Positions 27,336-36,392 of a stretch of 64,000 nt of DNA are shown here, in pieces. The stretch's first letter is position 1, and each line of letters begins with the position of its first letter. Location of the stretch: assembly GCF_000697965.2 (NCBI RefSeq), contig NZ_CP015880.1, positions 2,294,001 through 2,358,000 on the forward strand, given 5' to 3'. The DNA comes from Ensifer adhaerens (GTDB lineage Bacteria; Pseudomonadota; Alphaproteobacteria; Rhizobiales; Rhizobiaceae). The notes under the pieces were generated by a model. It saw nothing but the letters and a program-made list of their open reading frames with translations. It was not told where the DNA came from and did no database searches. Made by a program: the position numbers and the translations under genes.

Positions 27336-27424
27336 GCGGCGACGCCCTTCAATTGACGATCCGCAAGAATATTCAAATATTTGCAGAAGCTTCGTCAAGG
27401 CGAAGCGGGAGACCGGACATGAAA

Positions 27425-27448
27425 ACGCCCGGCATCGCTGCCGGGCGT
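27425..27448 (-). terminator. Terminator of the polyol operon
   Basis: A 10-bp perfect stem (ACGCCCGGCA / TGCCGGGCGT) with loop TCGC lies about 100 bp after the rpiB stop on the minus strand and is followed there by TTTTC. It probably ends the long polyol transcript. Confidence 0.75.
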
Positions 27449-27546
27449 GTCGTCACGATGCCTGAGGGAGGATCAACGGCATCGCGAGATAAGGTAGGCC
27501 TTGAACCGGGAACCGGATGCAGACGGCAAGCCGCCCGCCCCTTCCC

Positions 27547-27990
27547 TCAACCGGCTCTTGCGGCATCCAGGCGATTGATCGCCTCGACATTGCCGGCTGA
27601 AGAGCCGTTCGGGTCGAACTCGGACGCGAGCCAGGTGTCGACGATCGACTTTGCCAGCTCCGGACCGATGACGCGGGCGCCCATGGTGATGATCTGGGCG
27701 TTATTCGACTTGGCGGCCCGCTCGGCCGAATAGGTGTCGTGCGTCAGCGCCGCGCGGATGCCCGGCACCTTGTTGGCCGAGATGCATACACCGATGCCGG
27801 TACCGCAGAACAGTATGCCGCGGTCATGCTTGCCCTCGACAACCTGCTGCGCCAGGTTCTGTGCGAGGTCCGCATAGAAGCCGGACTGGCTGAGATCCAC
27901 GACTTCCACGTCGCTGCGGCCACCGAGATGGGCGGCTATGACATCCAGCAGGGGCTTGCCGGCGCTGTCGGCTCCGATTGCAATCTTCAT
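27547..27990 (-). CDS. rpiB: RpiB-type isomerase, likely D-erythrose-4-phosphate isomerase (EryI)
   Basis: The protein has 147 residues of the ribose-5-phosphate isomerase B family. GADSAGKPL opens the active site. The catalytic cysteine lies in [14 protein letters not shown] (about residues 60-73), and [22 protein letters not shown] (about 83-104) supplies substrate-binding residues. Next to a TpiA-like protein, an EryC-like isomerase and a DeoR regulator it matches Brucella EryI, which converts D-erythrose-4-phosphate and its ketose isomer. A role as true ribose-5-phosphate isomerase is the alternative. It lies 41 bp after the tpiA-like gene and is the last gene of the locus. Confidence 0.9.
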   Translation of the reverse strand: MKIAIGADSAGKPLLDVIAAHLGGRSDVEVVDLSQSGFYADLAQNLAQQVVEGKHDRGILFCGTGIGVCISANKVPGIRAALTHDTYSAERAAKSNNAQIITMGARVIGPELAKSIVDTWLASEFDPNGSSAGNVEAINRLDAARAG

Positions 27991-28031
27991 GATTGTTCCT
28001 TTCGTTCTTCTTGAGCTGCAACGGCCGGGGC

Positions 28032-28799
28032 TCAGATCGCCTTGGCGACACGCTGCAGAATGTCGAGATAGCCAGTGACGTCCCAGGCGGAGCGGCCGAT
28101 GAAGAGGCCGTCGATATGCGCCTGGGTGATCAGTTCTTCGCAATTGCCGGGGTTGACGCTGCCGCCGTAGAGCACCGGCACGCGACGGCCGAGGGCGGCT
28201 TCCGCCACCTCTGCGATGCGCTTGTGGCGCTCGTCGGCATAGTCAGCCGTCGCCGGAATGCCGTTGACGCCGATCGCCCAGACCGGCTCGTAGGCCAGCA
28301 GGATCGTCGCCTTCTTCGCCGCGCCTTCGAGAAGTGCCAGCGCGCCTTCGACCTGGCGCTTCAGCACCTGATCCGCCTCGCCCGCTTCGCGCTCAGAAAG
28401 CGTCTCGCCGATGCAGATCAGCGGCACCAGACCATGGCGCACGGCGGCTGCCGTCTTCAGGCCGACGGTGCGGTCGGTCTCGCCGAAATGCTCGCGCCGC
28501 TCGCTGTGGCCGAGCTCGACCACATCGAGGTTGCAATCCGCAAGCATCAGCGGCGACACCTCGCCGGTCCAGGCGCCGGCATCGTCCCAATGCATGTTCT
28601 GCGCGCCGACCTTGACGCTGGTGCCGGAAAGTCGCGCCTTGACCTCACGCACCGCCGTGAACGGCGGAATGACGAAGCGCTGGATGCGGTCGTCGCGCGA
28701 AGCGTCGGCAGCCGCCAGGCCGTCGGCAAAGACCATCGCCTCGGCAAGCGTCTTGTTCATCTTCCAGCTGGTGCCGACCCACAGGCCTGACTTGCTCAT
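28032..28799 (-). CDS. tpiA: Triose-phosphate isomerase paralogue, likely D-tetrulose-4-phosphate isomerase (EryH/TpiB)
   Basis: This 255-residue TIM-barrel protein keeps the catalytic residues: Lys in GTSWKMN (about residue 13), His in [10 protein letters not shown] (about 102), Glu in [10 protein letters not shown] (about 173) and the phosphate loop [10 protein letters not shown] (about 214). In rhizobia and Brucella, a tpiA paralogue at the erythritol locus isomerises D-3-tetrulose-4-phosphate and is needed for growth on erythritol; the housekeeping tpiA lies elsewhere. The ATG overlaps the stop of the DeoR gene by 4 bp, so they are coupled. Confidence 0.88.
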   Translation of the reverse strand: MSKSGLWVGTSWKMNKTLAEAMVFADGLAAADASRDDRIQRFVIPPFTAVREVKARLSGTSVKVGAQNMHWDDAGAWTGEVSPLMLADCNLDVVELGHSERREHFGETDRTVGLKTAAAVRHGLVPLICIGETLSEREAGEADQVLKRQVEGALALLEGAAKKATILLAYEPVWAIGVNGIPATADYADERHKRIAEVAEAALGRRVPVLYGGSVNPGNCEELITQAHIDGLFIGRSAWDVTGYLDILQRVAKAI

Positions 28800-29575
28800 G
28801 CTTTCTCCTTGAGATTGTCGATCCTGACCAGCCGGATGCCTGCCTCTTCGAGCGGTGCGGCATGTTCGGCCGAAACTTCAGCGCCGGTCAGCACCGCGTC
28901 GAAGGAATCGAGCCCGGTCAGGAAATGGAGCGCAGAGCGCCCGAATTTGTCGTGGTCTACTAAGAGGTATTTGCGCTTGGCCGCCTTCACCATCAGGCGC
29001 TTGGCCTGCACCACCTCCTGGTCCTGGTGGAAGGCCGTGGTGCCTTCGATGGCAGAACTCGAGAGAAAGGCGATATCGACGCGCAGCGACCGCAGCGCCT
29101 CGTCCGTGACGATGCCGAAGAAGCCGTTGAACTTCTTGCTGTATTGGCCGCCGAGCGCGATGACGTTGATGCCCGCAGCACCTGAGAGGCTGGTGATCAC
29201 GCCGAGATTGTTGGTGATGACCGTCAGCGGCCGGATGTCGCGGATGCAATCGGCGATCGCGCCGGTGGTCGAACTGTCGTCGATGAGGATGCTCTGCCCC
29301 GGCTCGATCAGGCTCGCCGCATGTTCGGCGATCCGCCGCTTTTCGGAGATGGCGATCTTTTCGCGGTAGCGGAAATCGCTTTCGAATTGCGGGCTCGACT
29401 GGATCGAGGCGCCGCCATGGACCTTGCGCAAGAGGCCCGCTTGCTCGAGGTCGTCGAGGTCGCGATGCACTGTCATCTTGCTGACGCCGAAGCGCAAGGA
29501 GAGGTCTTCGACGGAGGCCGTTCCGGCCTCCATCAACACATCCATGATCGCCTGTCGCCTGTCTTCCGGCTTCAT
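28796..29575 (-). CDS. DeoR-family repressor (EryR-like)
   Basis: The protein has 259 residues. The N-terminal HTH_DeoR contains DLSLRFGVSKMTVHRDLDDL (about residues 23-42) followed by the family's KVHGGA. The C-terminal DeoRC sensor domain (about 75-235) contains ILIDDSSTTGAIADCI and TGLDSFDAVLTG. It sits between the eryC-like gene and the tpiA/rpiB-like genes, exactly as EryR does in S. meliloti-type loci. It probably senses a tetrose or tetrulose phosphate. Two TTGTGATNTTTCA repeats in its promoter (29636-29678) are candidate binding sites. Confidence 0.88.
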   Translation of the reverse strand: MKPEDRRQAIMDVLMEAGTASVEDLSLRFGVSKMTVHRDLDDLEQAGLLRKVHGGASIQSSPQFESDFRYREKIAISEKRRIAEHAASLIEPGQSILIDDSSTTGAIADCIRDIRPLTVITNNLGVITSLSGAAGINVIALGGQYSKKFNGFFGIVTDEALRSLRVDIAFLSSSAIEGTTAFHQDQEVVQAKRLMVKAAKRKYLLVDHDKFGRSALHFLTGLDSFDAVLTGAEVSAEHAAPLEEAGIRLVRIDNLKEKA

Positions 29576-29635
29576 CGTCTCGGTCCCGATCCCGCGCAGC
29601 CTCGACCACGCTCACCGTGAGAAGGTAACACCTAT

Positions 29636-29678
29636 TTGTGATATTTCAATTTATCTAACGTGATTTTGTGATCTTTCA
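29636..29678. promoter_or_regulatory. Direct repeats upstream of the DeoR gene, candidate operator
   Basis: TTGTGATATTTCA (29636-29648) and TTGTGATCTTTCA (29666-29678) are 12/13 identical and start 30 bp apart, close to three helical turns. Partial copies (CGTGATTTT at 29659, GTGTGATTTTTC at 29679) flank them. Spaced direct repeats are typical DeoR-family sites. Confidence 0.55.
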
Positions 29679-30614
29679 GTGTGATTTTTCTGTGCGATTG
29701 AAGCCCGTATCGATATGCGGCTCCCAGAATTCGACCGACTCCCGGATCATCTCGACGACGTTGTGGTCCGTCGGCTCGCGTTCGCGGAAGGAAAGCTCCA
29801 GGCAGATCTCGTTGTCGGTGCCGCCACCGGCCTTGACCGCGCCGATCAGCCTCTCCGGCGTGATGCGGCCGTCGCGGTTGTAGGCGGCGGTGAACGGCCA
29901 ATGACCGCCCTTGTTCATCGAGGATTGCTTGATGTGGATGATCGGCGAGCGCTCAGGGAACGCCGCCGCCCAGGCATAGGGATCGATGTCGTTGGGGTTG
30001 TCGGAGGTGACGTCGCCGTGGTCGATATCGACCATCATCTTCATCGGGATCGGCAAATGGGCTTCGGCGAGCCGCCGGTCGAGCGCACGGCATTCCTCGA
30101 TCGTGTGGCCGAACTCGCGCCCGACCGACATCGGCTCCCAGAAGACATAGGAGAGCCCCGCCGCCTTGCCGTGCTCGGCAACTTCGCGCCAGCAATCGAT
30201 GGCGATCCGCATCATCGCCTCGCGCCGCGACGGGTCGTCGTAATCGCGAAGCGTGAAGATCGCGAACTGCGTGCCCATGCCCGAGGCGCCAAGATCGGCG
30301 GAGATATCGGCGAAGGTCTTGAACCAGTCGACATAGTAGCGCCTGACATCCGGGTCCGGATGGCCGAAATGATTGAGCCGACCATAGGGGCCGGTCATGC
30401 CGGAGGTGATCTTCACGCCGGTACGGTCGAGCGCCCGACTAAACTGCCTGACGGTCTTGGCGATCGTTGCCGCCGGCCAGCCGGGATTGACGAACTCGTG
30501 GGTGAGCTGAACGTAGCCGATGCGGATCTTCTCGGCGATCGTGTCGATCAGGTCGTCAGGCTCGGCGAAGCGGTTGACCAGCGGATTGGTGTTGAGCGAC
30601 AGCGTGAAGGCCAC
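29676..30614 (-). CDS. eryC: EryC-like tetrulose-4-phosphate racemase (xylose-isomerase superfamily)
   Basis: This 312-residue TIM-barrel protein belongs to the AP endonuclease 2/xylose isomerase-like superfamily. Visible ligand-type segments are YVFWEPMSVGREFGHT (about residues 152-167), MMVDIDHGDVTSD (about 188-200), IIHIKQSS (about 218-225) and CLELSFREREP (about 268-278). These suit a divalent-metal site of Glu, Asp, His and Glu. In Brucella, EryC, once thought to be a dehydrogenase, racemises L-3-tetrulose 4-phosphate to the D form. The GTG start gives the family length. It lies 14 bp after the HAD gene. Confidence 0.82.
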   Translation of the reverse strand: MAFTLSLNTNPLVNRFAEPDDLIDTIAEKIRIGYVQLTHEFVNPGWPAATIAKTVRQFSRALDRTGVKITSGMTGPYGRLNHFGHPDPDVRRYYVDWFKTFADISADLGASGMGTQFAIFTLRDYDDPSRREAMMRIAIDCWREVAEHGKAAGLSYVFWEPMSVGREFGHTIEECRALDRRLAEAHLPIPMKMMVDIDHGDVTSDNPNDIDPYAWAAAFPERSPIIHIKQSSMNKGGHWPFTAAYNRDGRITPERLIGAVKAGGGTDNEICLELSFREREPTDHNVVEMIRESVEFWEPHIDTGFNRTEKSH

Positions 30615-30628
30615 GACCTTACTCCCGG

Positions 30629-31480
30629 CTACCAGAGAAATTTCGGAAGGATGAAATCGGGGTTGGCGCCGTGTTCGGCAAAGAGCTTGCGGCGCTCCGC
30701 GTCCGAGGCGCGCTCCAGGATCCCCGTCGTCACCAGTATCGAGCGAAGTCCCGCGCTCGCGGCACCGGCAATGTCATGCTCGATGCTGTCGCCGATCGCG
30801 CAGACACGCGTCGGATCCGGATGGCCGAGGAATTCCAGCGCGGCTGCATAGATGTCGGCAAAGGGCTTGCCGATCCAGCGCACACTGCCGCCAAGCTCTT
30901 CGTAGAGCTCGGCGATACGCCCGGCGCCGAAGGCGGTACCTTCCTTGATCAGCATCACCTTGTCCGGATTGGTGCACAGGCAGGGCACGCCGCGTCTGGC
31001 GGCCGGCGCCAAAAGCGCCTCGTAGTGGGAAAGCGGATGGACATCGCCCTCGCTCGCGGCGAGCAGCACGAAATCGGCATCGGCACCACTGGTCGTGCGT
31101 TCGAGGTCTAACCCCGTCAGCGGCGAGAGGTCACCGTCGCGACTGATCAGCAGGCACTTGCGCCGCCCACCGGTGGCACCCTCGCCCTCCCGCCTGAGAA
31201 TCTGCCAGGCGACCTCGCCCGAGGTCAGGAACCAATCCCAGCTCCCCGCGACGAAACCGAGATCGACGAGGCGACGGTCGTTTTCCGCCGAGCGCTTGCC
31301 GGAATTCGAGAGGATGATGATGCGCTTTCCCGCATCCTTCAGCTTGACCAGCGTTTCGGCCGCACCCGGATAGGGCCCGCGGCCATCGCGCAGCACGCCG
31401 AACTGATCGATCAGGAAGGCGTCGTAGCGATCGGCAATCTCGCCAAGCCTCGCTATCGCAGTCGTTTGAGCAAACGTCAC
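30629..31480 (-). CDS. HAD-superfamily class IIA protein (TIGR01459-like)
   Basis: This 283-residue HAD protein has the class IIA cap. Motif I reads FLIDQFGVLRDG (about residues 22-33), motif II IIILSNSGKR (about 54-63), and the C-terminal motifs are RWIGKPFADIYAAAL and VCAIGDSIEHDIAGA. The nucleophilic Asp is present, but the usual second Asp of DxD is replaced by Phe (DQF). Members of this subfamily often have Trp or Phe there, and their phosphatase activity is uncertain. The start is GTG and overlaps the kinase stop (GTGA). It may dephosphorylate or proof-read a polyol phosphate of this locus (inference). Confidence 0.85.
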   Translation of the reverse strand: MTFAQTTAIARLGEIADRYDAFLIDQFGVLRDGRGPYPGAAETLVKLKDAGKRIIILSNSGKRSAENDRRLVDLGFVAGSWDWFLTSGEVAWQILRREGEGATGGRRKCLLISRDGDLSPLTGLDLERTTSGADADFVLLAASEGDVHPLSHYEALLAPAARRGVPCLCTNPDKVMLIKEGTAFGAGRIAELYEELGGSVRWIGKPFADIYAAALEFLGHPDPTRVCAIGDSIEHDIAGAASAGLRSILVTTGILERASDAERRKLFAEHGANPDFILPKFLW

Positions 31481-32763
31481 AGCACACCAGCCTTTCTGGC
31501 ACCGGCCAGCGCCAGCCGTGCCGTGCCGGCCGCCGCCTCCTCGGACAGGACGGGCAGGAACGGCACGCCGAGCTTGCGCGCCCGGATCGCGCTCCAGGCC
31601 GCGTTCTTGGCGCCGCCGCCGACACCGCGAAGCGATCGGAGCCCCGGTCCGCCAAGCGACGCCAGCCGCTGATAGGCGAGGCTCTCGACGCCGGCGATGC
31701 CCTCGAAGATTGCCTTGAGGAAGGTCGCGTCATCGGCCGGCCGCGGGCTCATGCGCGGGGCGAAATCCGGATCGGCGATTGGGAAGCGCTCGCCGGGCTT
31801 CACCAGCGGATAATAATCGAGCCCGGTGTCGACGGCCGGATCGATCCCGGCCGAAAGTGCAGCGATCCGCTCCGGCGAGAAATGCTCGGCCAGCACCACC
31901 CCGCCCGTATTGGACGCCCCGCCGGCGAGCCACATCTCGCCGATGCGGTGACTGTAGAGCCCGTATTCCGGCGCAAACAGCGGACGGTCGGACAGCATCT
32001 TCGCTGTCAGCGTCGTGCCGAGCGCGCTGACGCCGTCGCCCGGCTGATCGGCGCCAGTGGCGAGAAACGAGGCGCATCCGTCCGTGGTGCCGGCAACGAC
32101 CACCACCTCGCTTGAAAGCCCGAAGGCTCCGGCCGCTTCCGGCGAGATCGTCGCGATCGGCGCACCAGCCGGCAGCACATCCGGCAGCAGTTCGACGCGG
32201 GCGCCGGTCTTTTCCATCCAATCCGGCCAGGACCGCGACACGGGATCGTAGCCGGTCTTCAACGCATTGTTCTCGTCGGAGACATCGTAGAGCCCGGTGA
32301 AATGCCCGGCCAGCCAATCGGCCTGATGGATCACCCGGAACACGCCCGGCACAGTCTGGAAAGCGAGAAGCTTGGCAAGGCCGGATGTGGCGCCATGGGC
32401 CGCACTTTCGCGCGGCGCATAGGCAGAGACCGCATCGAGCGGTGCGCGGTCGGCAACCGGGTCGTTGTACATCATAGGCGTTGCCAACGGCGCGCCCGCA
32501 TGATCGACCGGCAGCATCGTGCCCGATGTACCGTCGATCGAAAGTGCAACGACCTTCTGCCTGTCGGTACCCCCAAGCGCTTCTTCGAGCGCCGCCTGCA
32601 CGGCCTTCCACCAGCCGATCGGATCGCGGTGATCCGCAGAAAAAGCCGAGAGCTTCGCTGCACCCGATGCCACGACCGTGCCGTCCGCCGCCATCGCGAC
32701 CGCACGGGCGCCAGAGGTGCCAAGGTCGATGCCGACGACCAGCTTGCGATTGTCACCGCTCAT
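31477..32763 (-). CDS. FGGY-family carbohydrate kinase (second kinase of the locus)
   Basis: The 428-residue protein has two actin-like ATPase domains. The N-terminal phosphate loop is GIDLGTSGARAVAM (about residues 10-23), with SIDGTSGTMLPVD (about 73-85), the middle hinge VVVAGTTDGCASFLATG (about 225-241) and the C-terminal LRGVGGGAKNAAW (about 382). It is shorter than most FGGY kinases (about 480-520 residues) and differs clearly from the other kinase of the locus. Substrate is unknown; a pentulose or tetrulose such as ribulose is plausible because of the neighbouring class II aldolase. It has 4-bp overlaps with both neighbouring genes. Confidence 0.85.
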   Translation of the reverse strand: MSGDNRKLVVGIDLGTSGARAVAMAADGTVVASGAAKLSAFSADHRDPIGWWKAVQAALEEALGGTDRQKVVALSIDGTSGTMLPVDHAGAPLATPMMYNDPVADRAPLDAVSAYAPRESAAHGATSGLAKLLAFQTVPGVFRVIHQADWLAGHFTGLYDVSDENNALKTGYDPVSRSWPDWMEKTGARVELLPDVLPAGAPIATISPEAAGAFGLSSEVVVVAGTTDGCASFLATGADQPGDGVSALGTTLTAKMLSDRPLFAPEYGLYSHRIGEMWLAGGASNTGGVVLAEHFSPERIAALSAGIDPAVDTGLDYYPLVKPGERFPIADPDFAPRMSPRPADDATFLKAIFEGIAGVESLAYQRLASLGGPGLRSLRGVGGGAKNAAWSAIRARKLGVPFLPVLSEEAAAGTARLALAGARKAGVL

Positions 32764-33812
32764 TGCAGCACCTGTCCGGCGCGGTTGAGCTGCTGGCGGT
32801 ATTTCTCGGCGTCCCAGCCGAGAAGCTCGGCGTTCTCCGCCTCGGTCAGGTAACGTAACCGTGCGTCCGCTGGAATGCGTGCCGTCACGTCGGCAAGGCA
32901 CCGCGCCATGGCGAAGGCACCGGCAGAAATCTCCTTCTGCACGAGCACGCCCTTGCCCGGGAAGAGCAGCAAGGGCGGCAGGCTGTCGCCGCTCGCACGC
33001 CGCTTCGTCTCGATCGAAAGCGCGGTCTCGCCGGGCGCGGCCACCGACACCCCCTTGCCGAGGAAGATGACATGATCGGGATAGAGACTGCCGCCGGCAG
33101 CAAGCCGGCAACTGTCGAGATCGGCGGCGACCGAATGCAGGGCAATGTCCTCCGGCAGCCGGTAATCGCTGTCGACCGCAAGCCGACCGAGCGACGCGAG
33201 ATCGGCGGCCAGCGCCTGCCGACGCGTGCCGGTCAGGCGGCGGGTAATGTCGGTGAGCAGGATCGCCGCGTCGACCACGGTTTCAGCGGCGACGACCAGG
33301 CCGTGATTGCCGAGGATCAGAACCGACGTGTTGTCCTGCATCCGCTCAGCGATTGCTCTTGCAAGCGGCAGGCCCGGGCGGGCATAGGGCACGAAAACAT
33401 GGGGGTAGCCGGCAAGCCGCTCAGCAGTGATCGCCGCACCGTTGGTCTGCACCGCCGTCGCGATCGTCTCGACGCAGTGCACATGCACCACCACCTTCTG
33501 CGGCATCAGCGCATGCACGGTGGTTTCGATCGAGGGGCGCAGGCCCGAAGGGTTGCGCTCGGTTATCACGAAATCCTGCGCCTTCTCGGTTGCCGGGTCG
33601 TTCGCTTCCAACGCATTGAGCAAGGGCTCGAGTGCCACCGGCACCATGACGTCGCGCTGGCGCGCATGCGCCAGCCACAGGCCCGAGGCCTTGATCCAGA
33701 GCGTACCGCCCTCCTTGATCGAGGTATTGCCGCCCGCCCCCTGCACCAGCAGCGGATCCGCCCCGACGCGGGCCGAAAGATCGAGAAGCGCTTCGAATTC
33801 CAGACTTCGCAT
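32760..33812 (-). CDS. Class II aldolase/adducin-domain protein
   Basis: This 350-residue protein has the class II aldolase fold in its first about 210 residues. The zinc-binding pair is seen in VVVHVHCVETIATA (about residues 108-121) and the third His in LILGNHGLVVAA (about 164-175); GAGGNTSIK (about 26-34) forms the phosphate loop. The extra C-terminal 140 residues are typical of the longer members of this group found beside rhizobial polyol kinases. It would cleave a phosphorylated ketose or act as a related lyase; the substrate is unknown. It is coupled to the kinase by overlap and lies 10 bp after the flavoprotein gene. Confidence 0.85.
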   Translation of the reverse strand: MRSLEFEALLDLSARVGADPLLVQGAGGNTSIKEGGTLWIKASGLWLAHARQRDVMVPVALEPLLNALEANDPATEKAQDFVITERNPSGLRPSIETTVHALMPQKVVVHVHCVETIATAVQTNGAAITAERLAGYPHVFVPYARPGLPLARAIAERMQDNTSVLILGNHGLVVAAETVVDAAILLTDITRRLTGTRRQALAADLASLGRLAVDSDYRLPEDIALHSVAADLDSCRLAAGGSLYPDHVIFLGKGVSVAAPGETALSIETKRRASGDSLPPLLLFPGKGVLVQKEISAGAFAMARCLADVTARIPADARLRYLTEAENAELLGWDAEKYRQQLNRAGQVLQ

Positions 33813-33822
33813 CCGTTCTCCT

Positions 33823-35340
33823 TCAGGCCGCGGCCTGCTGGCGGTCCAGCCAATGAGTAAAGGCCTGCCGCTCGGCCGGCGTCATGTGCAGGCCATGCTT
33901 GGTGCGCCGGTCGAGAATGTCGTCCGCCGTCAGCGCCCATTCGTTTTCGATGAGGAAACGCGCCTCGCGCTCGCGAAAGAGCGAACCGAAAGCCGGGCCG
34001 AGATCATCAAGCGATGTAGCGCCGGCAAGCAGCGCATGCGTGCGGGTGCCATAGAGCCGCGCATAGTGTTTGACGAGATCCGATGGCAACCAGCGATAGC
34101 GCGCCTTCAACTCACCCAGGAACAGATCGAAATCGGCCGCCGCCATGTCGCCGCCCGGCAGATGCGCCTTCGCCGTCCAGGCCGGCCCCATCTTGGGGAA
34201 AAACGGCTTCAGCCGCTCCAGCGCATGTTCGGAAAGCTTGCGGAAAGTGGTGATCTTGCCGCCGAAGACCGAGAGCAACGGCGCCTGGTTGTCAGTCGCA
34301 TCGACCTCGAAAATATAGTCACGGGTGACGGCCGAGGGGTTTTCGGCATTGTCGTCATAGAGCGGTCGTACGCCGGAGAAGCTGTAGACGATATCGTCCG
34401 ACGTCAGCTGCTGCTTGAAGTAGCGGTTCACCGATTTCAAGAGATAGGCGATCTCGTTGCCGTCGGCGGTCACGTCCTCCGGACGGCCTTCGTAGGGGAT
34501 ATCCGTCGTGCCGATCAGCGCCAGGTCGTTCTGGTAGGGATTGATGAAGATGACCCGCTTGTCCGGGTTCTGCACCAGATAGGCCTGCCGCCCCTCCCAG
34601 AATTTCGGCACGACGATGTGGCTGCCCTTGACGAGGCGCACGCTGCGGGTGGAGTTCAGGCCCCCGATCCGGCCGATGACGTCGTTGACCCACGGACCGG
34701 CGGTGTTGACGACACAGCGCGCCCTCGCCTCGGTCTTGGCGCCGGTGCGCGTGTCGGTCATCTCGATAAACCAGAGCCCGTCCCGCCTTCGGATCGCGCT
34801 GCAGGCGGTCCGGGTCAACACCCGGGCGCCACGAGCAGTGGCATCGAGCGCGTTGAGCACCACGAGGCGCGCGTCATCGACCCAACAGTCGGAATATTCG
34901 AACGCTTTGCGATAATCGCGCTTGATCGGCGCGCCCTCGGGCGCCGTCGCAAGGTTGAGGCTGCGGGTGCCCGGCAGGCGTTTGCGCCCGCCGAGATGGT
35001 CGTAGAGGAACAGCCCGAGCCGGACGAGCCAGGCCGGGCGGTCCTGAGGGTTATGCGGCAGCACGAAGCGCATCGGCCAGATGATATGCGGCGCGGACTC
35101 CAAAAGCACCTCGCGCTCGATCAGCGCCTCGCGCACCAGCCGGAACTCGTAATATTCGAGATAACGCAGGCCGCCATGCACCAGCTTGCCGGAGCGCGAG
35201 CTGGTGCCCTGCGCCAGGTCGTCCTTTTCGCACAACAGCACCGAGAGCCCGCGCCCGGCCGCATCGCGCGCGATGCCCGCACCATTGACGCCGCCGCCGA
35301 CGACGAACAGATCGTATATTCCGGTCTCGGAACTCACCAT
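33823..35340 (-). CDS. eryB: FAD-dependent polyol-phosphate dehydrogenase, EryB/GlpD-like
   Basis: The protein has 505 residues in the GlpD family. The FAD motif is LFVVGGGVNGAGIARDAAGRG (about residues 12-31), followed by GTSSRSGKLVHGGLRYLEYY (about 45-64), the hallmark of glycerol-3-phosphate dehydrogenases. ALIGTTDIPYEG (about 280), SFSGVRPLYDD (about 333) and SVFGGKITTFRKLSEHAL (about 370) complete the active site. The start at 35340 has AGGAG five bases upstream. Because kinase and tetrose isomerase genes surround it, oxidation of L-erythritol 4-phosphate to L-3-tetrulose 4-phosphate (EryB) is favoured over glycerol 3-phosphate. Confidence 0.8.
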   Translation of the reverse strand: MVSSETGIYDLFVVGGGVNGAGIARDAAGRGLSVLLCEKDDLAQGTSSRSGKLVHGGLRYLEYYEFRLVREALIEREVLLESAPHIIWPMRFVLPHNPQDRPAWLVRLGLFLYDHLGGRKRLPGTRSLNLATAPEGAPIKRDYRKAFEYSDCWVDDARLVVLNALDATARGARVLTRTACSAIRRRDGLWFIEMTDTRTGAKTEARARCVVNTAGPWVNDVIGRIGGLNSTRSVRLVKGSHIVVPKFWEGRQAYLVQNPDKRVIFINPYQNDLALIGTTDIPYEGRPEDVTADGNEIAYLLKSVNRYFKQQLTSDDIVYSFSGVRPLYDDNAENPSAVTRDYIFEVDATDNQAPLLSVFGGKITTFRKLSEHALERLKPFFPKMGPAWTAKAHLPGGDMAAADFDLFLGELKARYRWLPSDLVKHYARLYGTRTHALLAGATSLDDLGPAFGSLFREREARFLIENEWALTADDILDRRTKHGLHMTPAERQAFTHWLDRQQAAA

Positions 35341-35354
35341 CGTTGCTCCTGTCA

Positions 35355-36392
35355 TCAGCACGGATTGACCGGCGGCAGACCGGCGATGTAGCGGCGGACT
35401 TCCTCGGCCGCCATTTCGGCGGCGAAGGTGACGGTGCGTACCGAGGCGCCGGCAATATGCGGCGTCAGCGTCACATTCGCCAGTTGCAGCAGCGGCCAGT
35501 CTTTCGGCACCGGCTCGATCGCGAAGGTTTCGAGCATCGCCGCCGACAGATGGCCGCTCACCAGGTTCTCATAAAGGGCGTCGTAGTCGCAGAGCGGACC
35601 GCGCGCCGTGTTCACGAAGATCGCGCCCGGCTTCATCCTGGCGAAGGTCTCGGCGTTCATCATGTTGCGCGTCTCCTCCGTGACGCGCGGATGCAGGGTC
35701 ACGACATCGGAACGGGAGAGAAGCGTGTCGAGCGACACCTGCTCGACGCCGGCGTTCAGATCATCGGCCGAGAGCTGCACATAGGGATCGTGCACCACCA
35801 CCTTGGTGCCGAAGGCGCGCAAAAGGCGCACCACCTTGGTCCCGATATTGCCGTAGCCGATGACGCCGACGGTCATTTCGCAGAGCTCGCGACCGGTGCG
35901 ATCGGCGCGGTAGAGATCGCCCCGCCACTCGCCCTTGCGCAAGGCTTCGTGGCCGGTGCGGATCAGCCGCGTTTCGGCGAGAATGGCACCAAGCGTGAAC
36001 TCGGCAACGGCGTTGGCATTGCGGCCGGGCGTGTTGACGACGCGAACGCCGGCATCGCGTGCGGCCCCCATGTCGATGTTGACAGGACCGCCGCGCGAGA
36101 CGGCGACGAGCCTCAAGCCGGGCAGTGCCTGAAGCATTCCGCGCGACAGAGGCGCCAGCTGCGTCACCAGGATCTCGGCGTCACCGATGAAGTCGATAAT
36201 GTCCTCCGGCTTGCCGAGATATTCCTTGAGCCCGTCCATGCCCTCGACGGCATAGCCGTGCTCCATCGGCACATCCGGCCAGGGCAGTTCGAGCGTGCGG
36301 ATGTCATGGCCGTTGCCGGTCGCCTCGACGATCTTGTCGCGAAACACGTCCGGCAGCATGAACCGGTCGCCGATAATGGCTATCTTCTTCAT
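35355..36392 (-). CDS. D-2-hydroxyacid dehydrogenase, SerA/Pdx-like
   Basis: The protein has 345 residues. The catalytic Arg lies in LVAVSRGGPVNIDM (about residue 102), the NAD motif is VGVIGYGNIGTKVVRLL (about 174-190), FVNTARGPLCDYDAL is the family signature, and the active-site Glu and His are in FAIEPVPKDWP and LTPHIAGAS (about 290 and 309). It reduces a 2-keto acid or oxidises a D-2-hydroxy acid. It is coupled by ATGA overlap to the kinase gene upstream. No such enzyme is part of the characterised Brucella erythritol route, so it may belong to a side branch handling a sugar acid. Confidence 0.88.
   Translation of the reverse strand: MKKIAIIGDRFMLPDVFRDKIVEATGNGHDIRTLELPWPDVPMEHGYAVEGMDGLKEYLGKPEDIIDFIGDAEILVTQLAPLSRGMLQALPGLRLVAVSRGGPVNIDMGAARDAGVRVVNTPGRNANAVAEFTLGAILAETRLIRTGHEALRKGEWRGDLYRADRTGRELCEMTVGVIGYGNIGTKVVRLLRAFGTKVVVHDPYVQLSADDLNAGVEQVSLDTLLSRSDVVTLHPRVTEETRNMMNAETFARMKPGAIFVNTARGPLCDYDALYENLVSGHLSAAMLETFAIEPVPKDWPLLQLANVTLTPHIAGASVRTVTFAAEMAAEEVRRYIAGLPPVNPC

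Noticed and set aside
33823..35340. Housekeeping glycerol-3-phosphate dehydrogenase (glpD)
   Set aside because: The family is right, but the position among tetrose-phosphate isomerases and an erythritol-kinase-like gene favours EryB.
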